From assembly GCA_035581425.1 (NCBI GenBank), contig DATJVP010000032.1, forward strand, positions 1 through 30,760: a DNA stretch of 30,760 bases, written 5' to 3'. Source of the stretch: DASZHJ01 sp035581425. Lineage in GTDB: Bacteria > Pseudomonadota > Alphaproteobacteria > ATCC43930 > CGMCC-115725. The notes beneath the pieces are model-generated. The model saw nothing but the letters and a program-made list of their open reading frames with translations, was not told the DNA's origin and searched no databases. Positions 1 through 7,435 of the stretch are shown one piece after another (position 1 is the stretch's first letter; every line of letters begins with the position of its first letter). The position numbers were made by a program, and so were the translations under genes.

Positions 1-2
1 TG

Positions 3-344
3 CGTCCCTGGGGGATCGCGACGACCCTGTCGTTGAATGCCGGGAGGCTGCCGGCCACCAAGCTCTCGCAGGGCGCCAGCTGGGCCGATCCATTGCTCAT
101 TGCGCGCTATCATCACGAGCTCGGGAGCGGGTTCGGCCTGACCGTCTACGGCGATTTCGGCGGCTTCGGGCTTGCGGCCCATACGGATTGGCAAGTGGTG
201 GGCACGATCGACTACGCGATCGACTCCGGCATCGACGTGCATGTCGGATATCGAAGCCTGAACGTCAATTACTCGACCGGTGATGGCCGCGGTTTCAATG
301 CCGATATGAAGGGCCCGCTCATCGCCGCGACTTTCCGGTTTTGA
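3..344 (+). CDS. Outer-membrane beta-barrel protein, C-terminal part
   Basis: The reading frame is open from the window edge, so the true start lies upstream; an in-frame TTG at 33 is unlikely to be the start. The visible 113 or so residues show alternating hydrophobic and polar strands rich in glycine and aromatic residues. Examples are the stretches around GLTVYGDFGG and DVHVGYRSLNVNY, and the chain ends in ATFRF. A C-terminal aromatic residue after an amphipathic strand is the usual recognition signal for the BAM assembly machinery, so this is most likely an integral outer-membrane protein with the last strands of an 8- to 12-strand barrel visible. The substrate or role cannot be told from this fragment. 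It converges on the arylsulfatase gene with a gap of about 146 bp. Confidence 0.7.
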   Translation, partial: RPWGIATTLSLNAGRLPATKLSQGASWADPLLIARYHHELGSGFGLTVYGDFGGFGLAAHTDWQVVGTIDYAIDSGIDVHVGYRSLNVNYSTGDGRGFNADMKGPLIAATFRF

Positions 345-356
345 CTGGAGCGCACG

Positions 357-381
357 TCGCTAACCGTCGTTTTGTTAGCGA
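357..381. repeat. 8-bp perfect inverted repeat after the barrel gene
   Basis: Arms tcgctaac (357-364) and gttagcga (374-381) are perfect complements around a 9-nt loop containing four T residues. It lies 13 bp after the stop codon of the outer-membrane protein gene. A transcript would form a short hairpin, but there is no T-run after the stem on either strand, so its action as a terminator is only possible. Confidence 0.35.
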
Positions 382-438
382 AGTCGGAAGGCCGAAGCGA
401 CGCATCACCACTTAGAGAAATATTTCTCCTCTGATCCA

Positions 439-480
439 CCGCACCACTCCACCCCGCATTCATGAGGTGGAGAGGTGTGG
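439..480. terminator. Candidate hairpin terminator between convergent genes
   Basis: Two 7-bp stem halves (447-453 with 466-472, and 439-445 with 474-480, one G-T pair) are separated by a single A-A mismatch and closed by a 12-nt loop. The hairpin lies 10 bp beyond the arylsulfatase stop codon on the minus strand, where a terminator is expected. It has no U-tract. Just beyond it is a perfect 14-bp AT-rich palindrome (415-428). The role is inferred from position and fold only. Confidence 0.4.
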
Positions 481-490
481 ATGGAATCTG

Positions 491-2113
491 CTACTTAGTC
501 ACCGCGCGCGCGGCGATGGCCTTGTCGATTTCCGCTTTGACGGCTGACATATTGAAACTGGCGCCCCCCTGCATTGGCGGGAATTCGATCAAAGTCTGCG
601 CGGCCTTTCCGACCACTTCCTGGACGAACACGAAACGCCAGAACTCGTAAGCGAACCAGTTGTAGAAGGCGATCGAGCCATTGTCCTTCCCATTGAACAT
701 ACCAGTCCGCTCGTACGGATCGAGGCGCAGATTGGTCAGGACCGGCCAATCCACCTTTACGGTTGCACCGAGCCAGCCGCCGGGCTGATCGGTGAAGCGG
801 TATTTGAAATCGTCGATGCGCACGGCCGCCAATGTGGACTCCGTGAGATAGAAGATCTCGTGCCGTGCCGATGGGCCCTTGCCGGTAAGCAGGTCGAGCT
901 GATTGTAGCCATCGAGGTGCACCTTGAAGGTTTGATCGCCAATTTTCTTGCCCGTCAGCAATTCGTTCGCGATGTTTGGGTTGCCGGCGGCGGCTACAAA
1001 GGTTGGAAACCAGTCGAGGCCGGAGAAAATGCCGTTCTCGATTTTTCCTGCCGGCACCTTGCCCGGCCAGCGGATGATCGCCGGCACGCGAAAGCCGCCC
1101 TCGAGGCCCGTGCCCTTGCCGCCGGCGAACGGGGTCTGTCCACCATCCGGCCATGTGAAGTTCTCGGCGCCGTTGTCGGTGGTGAACACGACGATGGTGT
1201 TGTCGTCGAGACCGTTGTTTTTCAGGTAAGCCAACACTGAACCGACGATGTCGTCGAGCTGCGCCATGCCGGCTTCCTGGATGCTCCAACCGTTTTCCGA
1301 CGTTCGCATCGCTTCATATTTTTCGGAGAGGTGGGTCACGACATGCATGCGCGTCGGGTTCAGCCAGACGAAGAATGGCTTTTTCTCAGCGCGCGCCTTA
1401 TCGATGAACTTTAGCGTGAAGTCGAGAATTTCGTCGTCCACCGTTTCCATTCGCTTGGGATAGAGCGTGCCGGCATCTTCAATGCGCTGCATCCCAATCT
1501 TTCCCCAGCGGGGCTGTTCCGTCGGATCGTCGCGATCGGTCGCCCATGAATGGACCATATTGCGCGGACCGATCTTGTCCTTGAGAATCGCGGGGTAATT
1601 GCGGTGCGATGGATCCTCCATTGCGTCCAAGTGGTATAGGTAGCCAAAGAATTCGTCGAAGCCATGCACAGTCGGCAGGAACTTATTCAGATCGCCGAGG
1701 TGGTTTTTGCCGAATTGGCCAGTCGCATATCCCATGGACTTGAGAACCTGCGCAATCGTGACAGCCTCGGCCGGGATACCGAGCGGCGAGCCCGCCTGTC
1801 CGACGGTCGTCAGGCCGGTCCGGATCGGCAATTCCCCGGTGATGAAGTTCGCTCGTCCGGCAGTGCAGCTCGCCTCGGCGTAATAGTCGGTGAACCGAAT
1901 GCCCTCGTTGGCCATACGGTCCAGATTGGGCGTCCGTCCGGCCATGATGCCTTGATTGTAGACACCAATATTCGACCAGCCGATGTCGTCGCCCATGATG
2001 ACGATGATGTTCGGCTTTTGCGCATCTTGCGCCTGCGCGGACGTCACCGCGCCCGATAGCACTGCCATGGCGGTCATGGCAGCCACGCAAAGACCGAGAT
2101 TCTGACGTCGCAT
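491..2113 (-). CDS. Arylsulfatase, formylglycine-dependent, exported
   Basis: 540 residues, a typical length for a type I sulfatase, which hydrolyses sulfate esters using a formylglycine made from Cys or Ser. A signal peptide is visible (basic MRRQ, hydrophobic core about 8-24, likely cleavage near SAQA at 25-28), so the enzyme should act outside the cytoplasm. Metal ligands are seen in GDDIGW (D42, D43) and TTDNGAE (D313, N314), with GKNHLG (136-140) and GGKGT (K333) as substrate and sulfate-binding segments. The modified residue lies in SCTAGR: Cys83 in the C-x-A-x-R form rather than the commoner C-x-P-x-R. The start is well supported by an ideal AAGGAGGA ribosome site at 2121-2128, 7 nt before the ATG. 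It stands alone and diverges from the aldolase gene. The exact sulfated substrate is unknown. Confidence 0.9.
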   Translation of the reverse strand: MRRQNLGLCVAAMTAMAVLSGAVTSAQAQDAQKPNIIVIMGDDIGWSNIGVYNQGIMAGRTPNLDRMANEGIRFTDYYAEASCTAGRANFITGELPIRTGLTTVGQAGSPLGIPAEAVTIAQVLKSMGYATGQFGKNHLGDLNKFLPTVHGFDEFFGYLYHLDAMEDPSHRNYPAILKDKIGPRNMVHSWATDRDDPTEQPRWGKIGMQRIEDAGTLYPKRMETVDDEILDFTLKFIDKARAEKKPFFVWLNPTRMHVVTHLSEKYEAMRTSENGWSIQEAGMAQLDDIVGSVLAYLKNNGLDDNTIVVFTTDNGAENFTWPDGGQTPFAGGKGTGLEGGFRVPAIIRWPGKVPAGKIENGIFSGLDWFPTFVAAAGNPNIANELLTGKKIGDQTFKVHLDGYNQLDLLTGKGPSARHEIFYLTESTLAAVRIDDFKYRFTDQPGGWLGATVKVDWPVLTNLRLDPYERTGMFNGKDNGSIAFYNWFAYEFWRFVFVQEVVGKAAQTLIEFPPMQGGASFNMSAVKAEIDKAIAARAVTK

Positions 2114-2264
2114 CGCAAGATCCTCCTTGGAAACTTGGTGTCGCGCTACCCGGGCGCTGATTCACGGAGCCGCCGCGCCTAAATCAGATGCTTATAAGGA
2201 GCAAGCGGGAGAGAAATTCGGCCGCTACGATGGACCCCGTAGCCTCCGACCACGACGTCCAATT

Positions 2265-2293
2265 CCGCGGGCGCTGCAAGCCTTCGCCCGCGG
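2265..2293. repeat. 9-bp perfect GC-rich inverted repeat
   Basis: Arms ccgcgggcg (2265-2273) and cgcccgcgg (2285-2293) are exact reverse complements around an 11-nt loop. It sits 330 bp upstream of the aldolase start and 150 bp upstream of the arylsulfatase start. It could be a leader hairpin or an operator; no T-run follows on either strand. Confidence 0.4.
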
Positions 2294-2594
2294 TGGAATC
2301 CGCACCTAACTATGACCGCTCGCGCGCATACCCGACATCGGGAGCCGAGTGTATTGTCAGCCCAAAGATGCTGTACGCAGCAACCGGCGGGCAACGCTGC
2401 TCTTGGAAATAAACCGAGCCGCATGTCAGGGTCGCCGCTGCGGACGGCCGAGAGTGCGCTTCACCGTGAAGCCAACACCGCTCTCGTTCGTGCGATTCGG
2501 AAATTCCGCATTCGAACCTGGAAGACGTATGCCGGCGCCCGGCCGATGCTTGCGAGAGGTGTGCCGCCCTGGAACCGCCACCGGCCGCATCAGC

Positions 2595-2599
2595 AAAGG
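2595..2599 (+). promoter_or_regulatory. Ribosome binding site that sets the aldolase start
   Basis: AAAGG placed 6 nt before the ATG at 2606 supports the 288-residue protein over the longer open frame that begins at 2312. Confidence 0.5.
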
Positions 2600-2605
2600 C
2601 ACCAA

Positions 2606-3472
2606 ATGATGACGCTCTCCGAGGCGCTAAACGATGCACGTCGTCGCCATGTCGCCATCGGCCATTTCAATGTCGCCGACCTCGTCGCGCTGAAGGCAGT
2701 GACCGAAGCTGCACGTGGGTTGAAACTGCCTGTTCTCATCGGTGCTTCCGAGGGCGAGCGGGGCTTCCTGGGCGTGCGCGAGATCGCCGCCGTAGTCGCG
2801 AGCTTGCGCGAAACGCTCGATCACCCAATTTTCCTCAATGCAGATCACACGCATTCCCTCGAGGGAGCCATCGCCGCGGCCGAGGCCGGCTTCGACATGA
2901 TCGGGTTCGACGCGTCGACCAATCCACTCGAGACCAACGTCAAGCTCACGAAGCAGGCGGTGGAGGCCGTGAAATCGATCAATCGCAGCATCGTGGTCGA
3001 GGGCGAGCTCGGAAATATCGGCAGCGGCTCGGAGATCCATGACAAGGTGCCCGAAAGCTCGCGCTTTCTGACCAAAGCAGAGGAGGCGAAGCAGTTTGTC
3101 GAGGCGACGGGGATCGACGTGCTGGCGCCAGCGGTCGGGAATATGCACGGCCTCTTGAAATCCATGATCAGTGGCGACGTGAAGAAGCGTCTCGATATCA
3201 GCCGCATCCGGGATGTCGCCGGTGCTGCCGGAATCCCCCTCACGCTCCACGGGGGATCGGGAACCGACGACGGCGACTTTCAAAAGGCGATTCTCGCGGG
3301 GATGACGATCGTCCACATCAACACGGAAATCCGGCTCGCGTGGCGGCGGGGCCTGGAAGCCTCGTTGGCGGAAAACCCCGACGAGGTCGTGCCGTACAAG
3401 ATCTACAACAAGCCGCTCGATGAGATGCGGAAGGTCGTCAGCTCCCGCCTGCGCCTGTTCAACGGCGTGTAG
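2606..3472 (+). CDS. Class II ketose-bisphosphate aldolase (fructose-bisphosphate aldolase type)
   Basis: 288 residues, the length of the zinc-dependent GatY/KbaY/FbaA-type aldolases that cleave fructose- or tagatose-1,6-bisphosphate to two triose phosphates in the cytoplasm. The catalytic Asp and first zinc His are in NADHTHS (D80, H81). The other zinc histidines are in GNMHG (H181) and TLHGGSGT (H215), the latter also the phosphate-binding segment. The conserved VEGELGNIG lies near 130-138. The start at 2606 is chosen because AAAGG at 2595-2599 is 6 nt upstream and homology begins there; a second ATG follows directly at 2609. The frame is open further upstream, but that part does not look coding. 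It lies upstream of the pentose phosphate cluster with a 416-bp gap, so it is probably a separate transcript. Whether fructose or tagatose bisphosphate is preferred cannot be read from sequence. Confidence 0.85.
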   Translation: MMTLSEALNDARRRHVAIGHFNVADLVALKAVTEAARGLKLPVLIGASEGERGFLGVREIAAVVASLRETLDHPIFLNADHTHSLEGAIAAAEAGFDMIGFDASTNPLETNVKLTKQAVEAVKSINRSIVVEGELGNIGSGSEIHDKVPESSRFLTKAEEAKQFVEATGIDVLAPAVGNMHGLLKSMISGDVKKRLDISRIRDVAGAAGIPLTLHGGSGTDDGDFQKAILAGMTIVHINTEIRLAWRRGLEASLAENPDEVVPYKIYNKPLDEMRKVVSSRLRLFNGV

Positions 3473-3888
3473 CCTGCTCTTCCGCGCCTCATCCGTGAGA
3501 GCCGTCATCAATCGGCTTGTCGTCCTCCCAGGGATTTGTGCCGAATTTCGATCCCCGTCCGTCGGGCGGTTTTCCGACATCAGCCGACCCGTTTTGAATT
3601 CGCGGCGTTAAGGCCGTTTCGGCAGTGCGGCAGTCGCTTCAGTGTCGCTTCCGCGGGGTCGCGCGGCACGATTGGAGGCCATAAATTTTGCGTTGCAGCG
3701 GGACGTGAGCCGCCGGTCTCTCGCCAATACGGGATCGTGCGATTTTTGAACTCGCCGTGCGCCCCCGGAAGTCACACCGACATTTCGCCTATATGCATTG
3801 CCTCGGTGATCCGCGTGCGCGAGGCATCGGGTGAGATCGATCCAACAGACGACGATGCAGACTGCCAAGGGTCCGAGAGGATCCGGCG
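3473..3888. other. Intergenic region upstream of the porin, 416 bp
   Basis: No gene is supported here; short open frames lack family resemblance. It probably holds the promoter and control sites for the porin-to-permease cluster. A possible -10 box (TATATG at 3790-3795) lacks a matching -35. A 7-bp dyad is present at 3799-3826. Confidence 0.4.
3799..3826. promoter_or_regulatory. 7-bp perfect dyad upstream of the porin gene
   Basis: Arms tgcctcg (3799-3805) and cgaggca (3820-3826) are exact complements with a 14-nt spacer, about 60 bp before the porin start. This could be an operator or leader hairpin for the sugar cluster. Position is the only functional hint. Confidence 0.3.
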
Positions 3889-5190
3889 ATGCGTAGAAGC
3901 TACAGACGGTTTCTGTTTGTAGCGTGCATGGTCCTCGTTCCGCAGGCGGTTTGGGCCGACGATCAACCGGCCTTCAGCGATGGCCTAACGGGTGACTGGG
4001 GCGGGCTGCGCACCCGTTTGCAGAGCGATGGCATCAATTTCAGCGGCGGTTACGTCTCGGAGACGGCGTCCAATCTTCAGGGCGGCAACAAGACCACCGT
4101 GCGATATACGGACCAGTTCACGTTCGGGATGAATCTGGACCTGAACAAGCTTCTCCAGATGCACGATGCGCAGTTCCAGTTCACGGTCACCGACCGCAAC
4201 GGCCGCAACCTCAGCAGCGATGCTCAGCTCAATACCCTGCAGCTGGTTCAAGAAGTTTACGGCCGGGGGCAGACGTGGCGCATCACGCAGCTCTGGTTTG
4301 AGCAGACCTATTTCAACCAGCTCCTGGACTGGAAGATCGGCCGGCTCACCGTTGGCGAGGACTCCGCGACCTTCGCCTGCGATTTTATGAATCTGACCTT
4401 CTGTGGTGCTCAGCCCGGGAACTTGGTCGGGAGCTATTGGTACAATTGGCCGGTAAGCCAGTGGGCGAGCCGCCTAAAGCTCCAAATATCGGGGTTCGGC
4501 TATGCGCAAATCGCCGCCTATGAGGTCAATCCGGGCTACCTCGATAAAGGGAACGCCTTTAATCCCGGCGATCCCCCGGGAAGGACCGGTGCGCTTCTGC
4601 CGCTCGAGGTCGGATGGCAGCCGGTCTTCGGCGATGGCAATCTCCCAGGCACCTACAAGATCGGCATCTGGTACAACACGTCCCAGACGCCCGACGTATT
4701 CGTGAACACCCAGGGCCAGCCCTTGGCGGTTGCGGGCGGGCAGCCGCTGATGCGAAACGGCGCATACGGCGCCTATCTCAGCTTCGTTCAGCAACTGACG
4801 AGTCCTTTCGCGTCGGAGCCCGAGAGAGGCCTCAGCGCCTTTTTTAATGTGACGGTCGCCGATCGCCGGACTTCCACGCTCAATAGTCAGATCGCGATCG
4901 GCATCAAATATGCAGGGATTTTCGACTCCCGCCCCCACGATGACATTGCGTTTGCCTTCGGGCGCACACACGTCAACAGTCGGATCGCGAACGGCCAAGA
5001 GCTTCAAAATTCGTTGGGCCAGGGACCCGTTGCCGTCCAGAACGCCGAATATGCGTCAGAACTTTATTACAACTTTCAGGCCGCGAGTTGGCTCAATCTG
5101 CGCCCGAACATCCAATACATTCACAATCCCGGCGGGATCTCGCAGACTGGCGACTTCATCCTTGGCTTGAAATTGCTGCTCAATCTCTAA
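3889..5190 (+). CDS. Carbohydrate-selective porin, OprB family
   Basis: 433 residues. A signal peptide is clear (MRRSYRRF, then a hydrophobic stretch, cleavage likely after AVWA at 20-23). The mature protein opens with the family hallmark LTGDWGGLRTRL (33-44). The rest is rich in amphipathic strands with aromatic girdle residues, such as WYNWPVSQWASRLKLQISG and YYNFQAASWLNLRPNIQY. The chain ends in LKLLLNL, without the usual terminal Phe. OprB porins form outer-membrane channels for glucose and other monosaccharides. The gene has a GAGAGGAT ribosome site at 3875-3882 and sits 13 bp before glucokinase, which fits a role in glucose entry. It is the first gene of the long sugar cluster. Confidence 0.88.
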   Translation: MRRSYRRFLFVACMVLVPQAVWADDQPAFSDGLTGDWGGLRTRLQSDGINFSGGYVSETASNLQGGNKTTVRYTDQFTFGMNLDLNKLLQMHDAQFQFTVTDRNGRNLSSDAQLNTLQLVQEVYGRGQTWRITQLWFEQTYFNQLLDWKIGRLTVGEDSATFACDFMNLTFCGAQPGNLVGSYWYNWPVSQWASRLKLQISGFGYAQIAAYEVNPGYLDKGNAFNPGDPPGRTGALLPLEVGWQPVFGDGNLPGTYKIGIWYNTSQTPDVFVNTQGQPLAVAGGQPLMRNGAYGAYLSFVQQLTSPFASEPERGLSAFFNVTVADRRTSTLNSQIAIGIKYAGIFDSRPHDDIAFAFGRTHVNSRIANGQELQNSLGQGPVAVQNAEYASELYYNFQAASWLNLRPNIQYIHNPGGISQTGDFILGLKLLLNL

Positions 5191-5203
5191 GTGATCTCTG
5201 ACC

Positions 5204-6226
5204 GTGTCCCGCGCATCTCGCATCCCCCGAAAGAAGACGGCCAGCAAGGTCCGCACTGGCCGCAGGGCTTCGCCGGGCATTCGGCTCCTCGGAGACATCG
5301 GTGCGACCAATGCACGCTTCGCCATTTACAGGCATGGGCGCCGCGCTGCGGAAACACGAATTATACCCGTCGAGCAACATGCGACGATCCGCGAGGCGAT
5401 CGAAGCCTATCTGGCAGCAGAGCAAATAGCGGCACCGCTGCGTGCCGTGGCCCTCGCGGTCGCGTCGCCGGTGATTGGCGATCAGATCACAATGACCAAC
5501 CATCCCTGGTCATTCTCGCAATCGGGGCTGCGACACGATTTGCACATCGGGCGCTTGGTCGTGATAAACGACTTCACCGCGAATGCGCTGGCCGTGCCGC
5601 GCTTGGGCGCGGAGGAGCGTGTCGCTGTCGGCGCCGGCGAAGCGGTTCCCGACGCGCCAATTGCCGTGCTCGGACCGGGTACCGGATTGGGCGTGAGCGG
5701 CCTCATCCCCACGAAAGGAGGTTGGGTCGCTCTCGCGGGCGAGGGCGGTCATGCCAGCATGCCGCCTGCCGACGACCGTGAAAGCGAAGTCTTGCTTCGA
5801 TTGCGTCGGCTGTTCGGGCATGTCTCGGCGGAACGCGTGCTATCCGGCCAGGGGCTGGTCAATCTCTACTCTGCCCTCGCGGATATCGAGGGCGTCCAAA
5901 TCAACCCCTATACGCCGGCACAGATCACCGATCCCGAGATCGGTGAGCGCGAACCCCTATGCAAGGCGGCAACCGCGATGTTCTGCGCCATGCTCGGCAC
6001 CGTGGCCGGCAATCTCGCGCTGACACTCGGGGCGCGAGGCGGCGTCTACATCGCCGGTGGAATCGTGCCTCGGCTGGGCATGCGGTTCGCCGATAGCGGC
6101 TTTCGCGAGCGGTTCGAGCGCATGGGCCGCTTTCGCGACTACTTGGCCGCGATCCCGACCTGGATCATGACCGCCGCCGTGCCCGCCTTTCTGGGCCTCG
6201 CAGAAGTATTGGAACGCAACGATTAG
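5204..6226 (+). CDS. glk: Glucokinase (ATP, E. coli Glk family)
   Basis: 340 residues; phosphorylates glucose to glucose-6-phosphate in the cytoplasm. ROK-independent Glk family motifs are present: the ATP-phosphate loop LLGDIGATNARF (28-39), the segment GDQITMTNHPWSFS, the catalytic stretch VINDFTANALAVP with its Asp, the glycine-rich GPGTGLGVSG, and YIAGGIVPRLG near the C-terminus. The start is a GTG with no strong ribosome site, 13 nt after the porin stop, so translation is probably coupled. About 25 basic residues before the first motif exceed the usual family N-terminus and may be real or may mark a later start. It supplies the substrate for the downstream G6P dehydrogenase. Confidence 0.9.
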   Translation: MSRASRIPRKKTASKVRTGRRASPGIRLLGDIGATNARFAIYRHGRRAAETRIIPVEQHATIREAIEAYLAAEQIAAPLRAVALAVASPVIGDQITMTNHPWSFSQSGLRHDLHIGRLVVINDFTANALAVPRLGAEERVAVGAGEAVPDAPIAVLGPGTGLGVSGLIPTKGGWVALAGEGGHASMPPADDRESEVLLRLRRLFGHVSAERVLSGQGLVNLYSALADIEGVQINPYTPAQITDPEIGEREPLCKAATAMFCAMLGTVAGNLALTLGARGGVYIAGGIVPRLGMRFADSGFRERFERMGRFRDYLAAIPTWIMTAAVPAFLGLAEVLERND

Positions 6227-6352
6227 AATGAGCGGCGGATCGCCTGAGCGTCCGGCCATCGTTCGATCCTGATAAACCCAGGGCACTTAGGAAAGACGGC
6301 GGTTGCCCTGCCCCCTAGCTTCACCACAAAGGCGCATTCGGGAGCTCCACGC

Positions 6353-7393
6353 ATGCAACTCGGCGTCATTGGCCTCGGGCGTATGGGCGCAAACATGGTC
6401 TCGAGGCTCACGAAGGCGGGTCACGACCTCCGCGTCTACGACCGCAACTCTGCCTTGGTGAAAGAGGTGGAGGCAAAGGGGGTCACGGGCTATGCGACCC
6501 TCGAAGCCTTCATCGGCGGGCTCACGGTGCCACGCGCGGTATGGCTGATGCTTCCGGCGGCAGCCGTCGATCCCGTCCTCGACACGCTCGTGCCGCTGTT
6601 GAAATCAGGCGATGTCGTCATCGACGGGGGCAATTCCTTCTACCAGGACGACCTCCGCCGCAACGAGCTGCTTCGTGCGCGAGGATTGCATTACGTCGAC
6701 GTCGGCACCAGCGGCGGTGTCTGGGGTCTCGATCGGGGCTACTGCCTTATGATCGGCGGCGAGCCCGATGTCGTCGCGCGCTTGGATCCAATCTTTCGTT
6801 CACTCGCTCCGGGGGTCGAAACCGCGCCGCGCACACCGGGTCTGAAGGGCAATCCGAGCCAGGCGGAGCACGGCTACCTTCATTGCGGCCCGAGCGGTGC
6901 CGGCCACTTCGTAAAGATGATTCACAACGGAATCGAATACGGCTTGATGGCGGCATTCGCCGAAGGATTCGGCATCCTCAGGAAGGCAAATGCCGGGCGC
7001 GCGCAAACCGCGGTTGACGCCGAAACAACTCCGCTCCGATCTCCGAGCCTCTACAACTATGAGTTAGATCTCTCTGCCATAGCGGAAGTCTGGCGCAGAG
7101 GCAGTGTCGTCAGCTCTTGGCTGCTCGACCTTGCCGCGAGTGCGCTGCAGGGGAACCAGGATCTCGCGGACTTCTCCGGACAGGTTTCCGATTCCGGTGA
7201 GGGCCGCTGGACCTTGCAGGCCGCCATCGACGAGGGAGTGCCGGCGCCGGTCATCGCGACGGCTCTGTTTTCCCGCTTCACTTCGCGCGGCAATGCGGAG
7301 TTCGAGGACAAACTGCTGTCCGCGCTCCGGCTGGAGTTCGGTGGGCATGTCGAGCGGTCGACAAAAGCAAGCTCAAAGCCTCGCGCGATTTGA
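6353..7393 (+). CDS. gnd: 6-phosphogluconate dehydrogenase, decarboxylating, short form
   Basis: 346 residues, matching the short subfamily rather than the roughly 470-residue E. coli type. It oxidises and decarboxylates 6-phosphogluconate to ribulose-5-phosphate. The dinucleotide fold opens with VIGLGRMGANM (5-15). Signature segments are DGGNSFYQDD (91-100), VGTSGGVWGLDRGY (117-130) and HCGPSGAGHFVKMIHNGIEYG (178-198), with catalytic Lys188 and Glu195. At the end of the second beta strand the sequence is VYDRN with Asp30, where NADP-specific enzymes carry Asn-Arg; an acidic residue there usually goes with NAD+. The gene follows glk after 126 bp, with GGGAG about 10 nt before the ATG. The NAD+ preference is an inference. 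Confidence 0.92.
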   Translation: MQLGVIGLGRMGANMVSRLTKAGHDLRVYDRNSALVKEVEAKGVTGYATLEAFIGGLTVPRAVWLMLPAAAVDPVLDTLVPLLKSGDVVIDGGNSFYQDDLRRNELLRARGLHYVDVGTSGGVWGLDRGYCLMIGGEPDVVARLDPIFRSLAPGVETAPRTPGLKGNPSQAEHGYLHCGPSGAGHFVKMIHNGIEYGLMAAFAEGFGILRKANAGRAQTAVDAETTPLRSPSLYNYELDLSAIAEVWRRGSVVSSWLLDLAASALQGNQDLADFSGQVSDSGEGRWTLQAAIDEGVPAPVIATALFSRFTSRGNAEFEDKLLSALRLEFGGHVERSTKASSKPRAI

Positions 7394-7435
7394 GAAACGA
7401 TCGAGAAATCGCCTTCGAGTGAAAGGTCGCCGGAT

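Larger units (their letters stand above)
2114..2605. other. Divergent intergenic region, 492 bp
   Basis: This region separates the divergent arylsulfatase and aldolase genes and should carry both promoters. The aldolase frame stays open back to 2312, but those 98 codons read as low-complexity Arg/Pro/Ala-rich sequence unlike the family and are best taken as noncoding. No convincing -35/-10 pair was identified. The one clear structure is a GC-rich hairpin at 2265-2293. Confidence 0.5.

Noticed and set aside
2312..2605. N-terminal extension of the aldolase by 98 residues
   Set aside because: The extra sequence does not resemble the aldolase family or a signal peptide, and a ribosome site supports the start at 2606.
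2627..3580. A 317-codon minus-strand frame opposite the aldolase
   Set aside because: It mirrors codon periodicity of the aldolase gene and has no recognisable domain.
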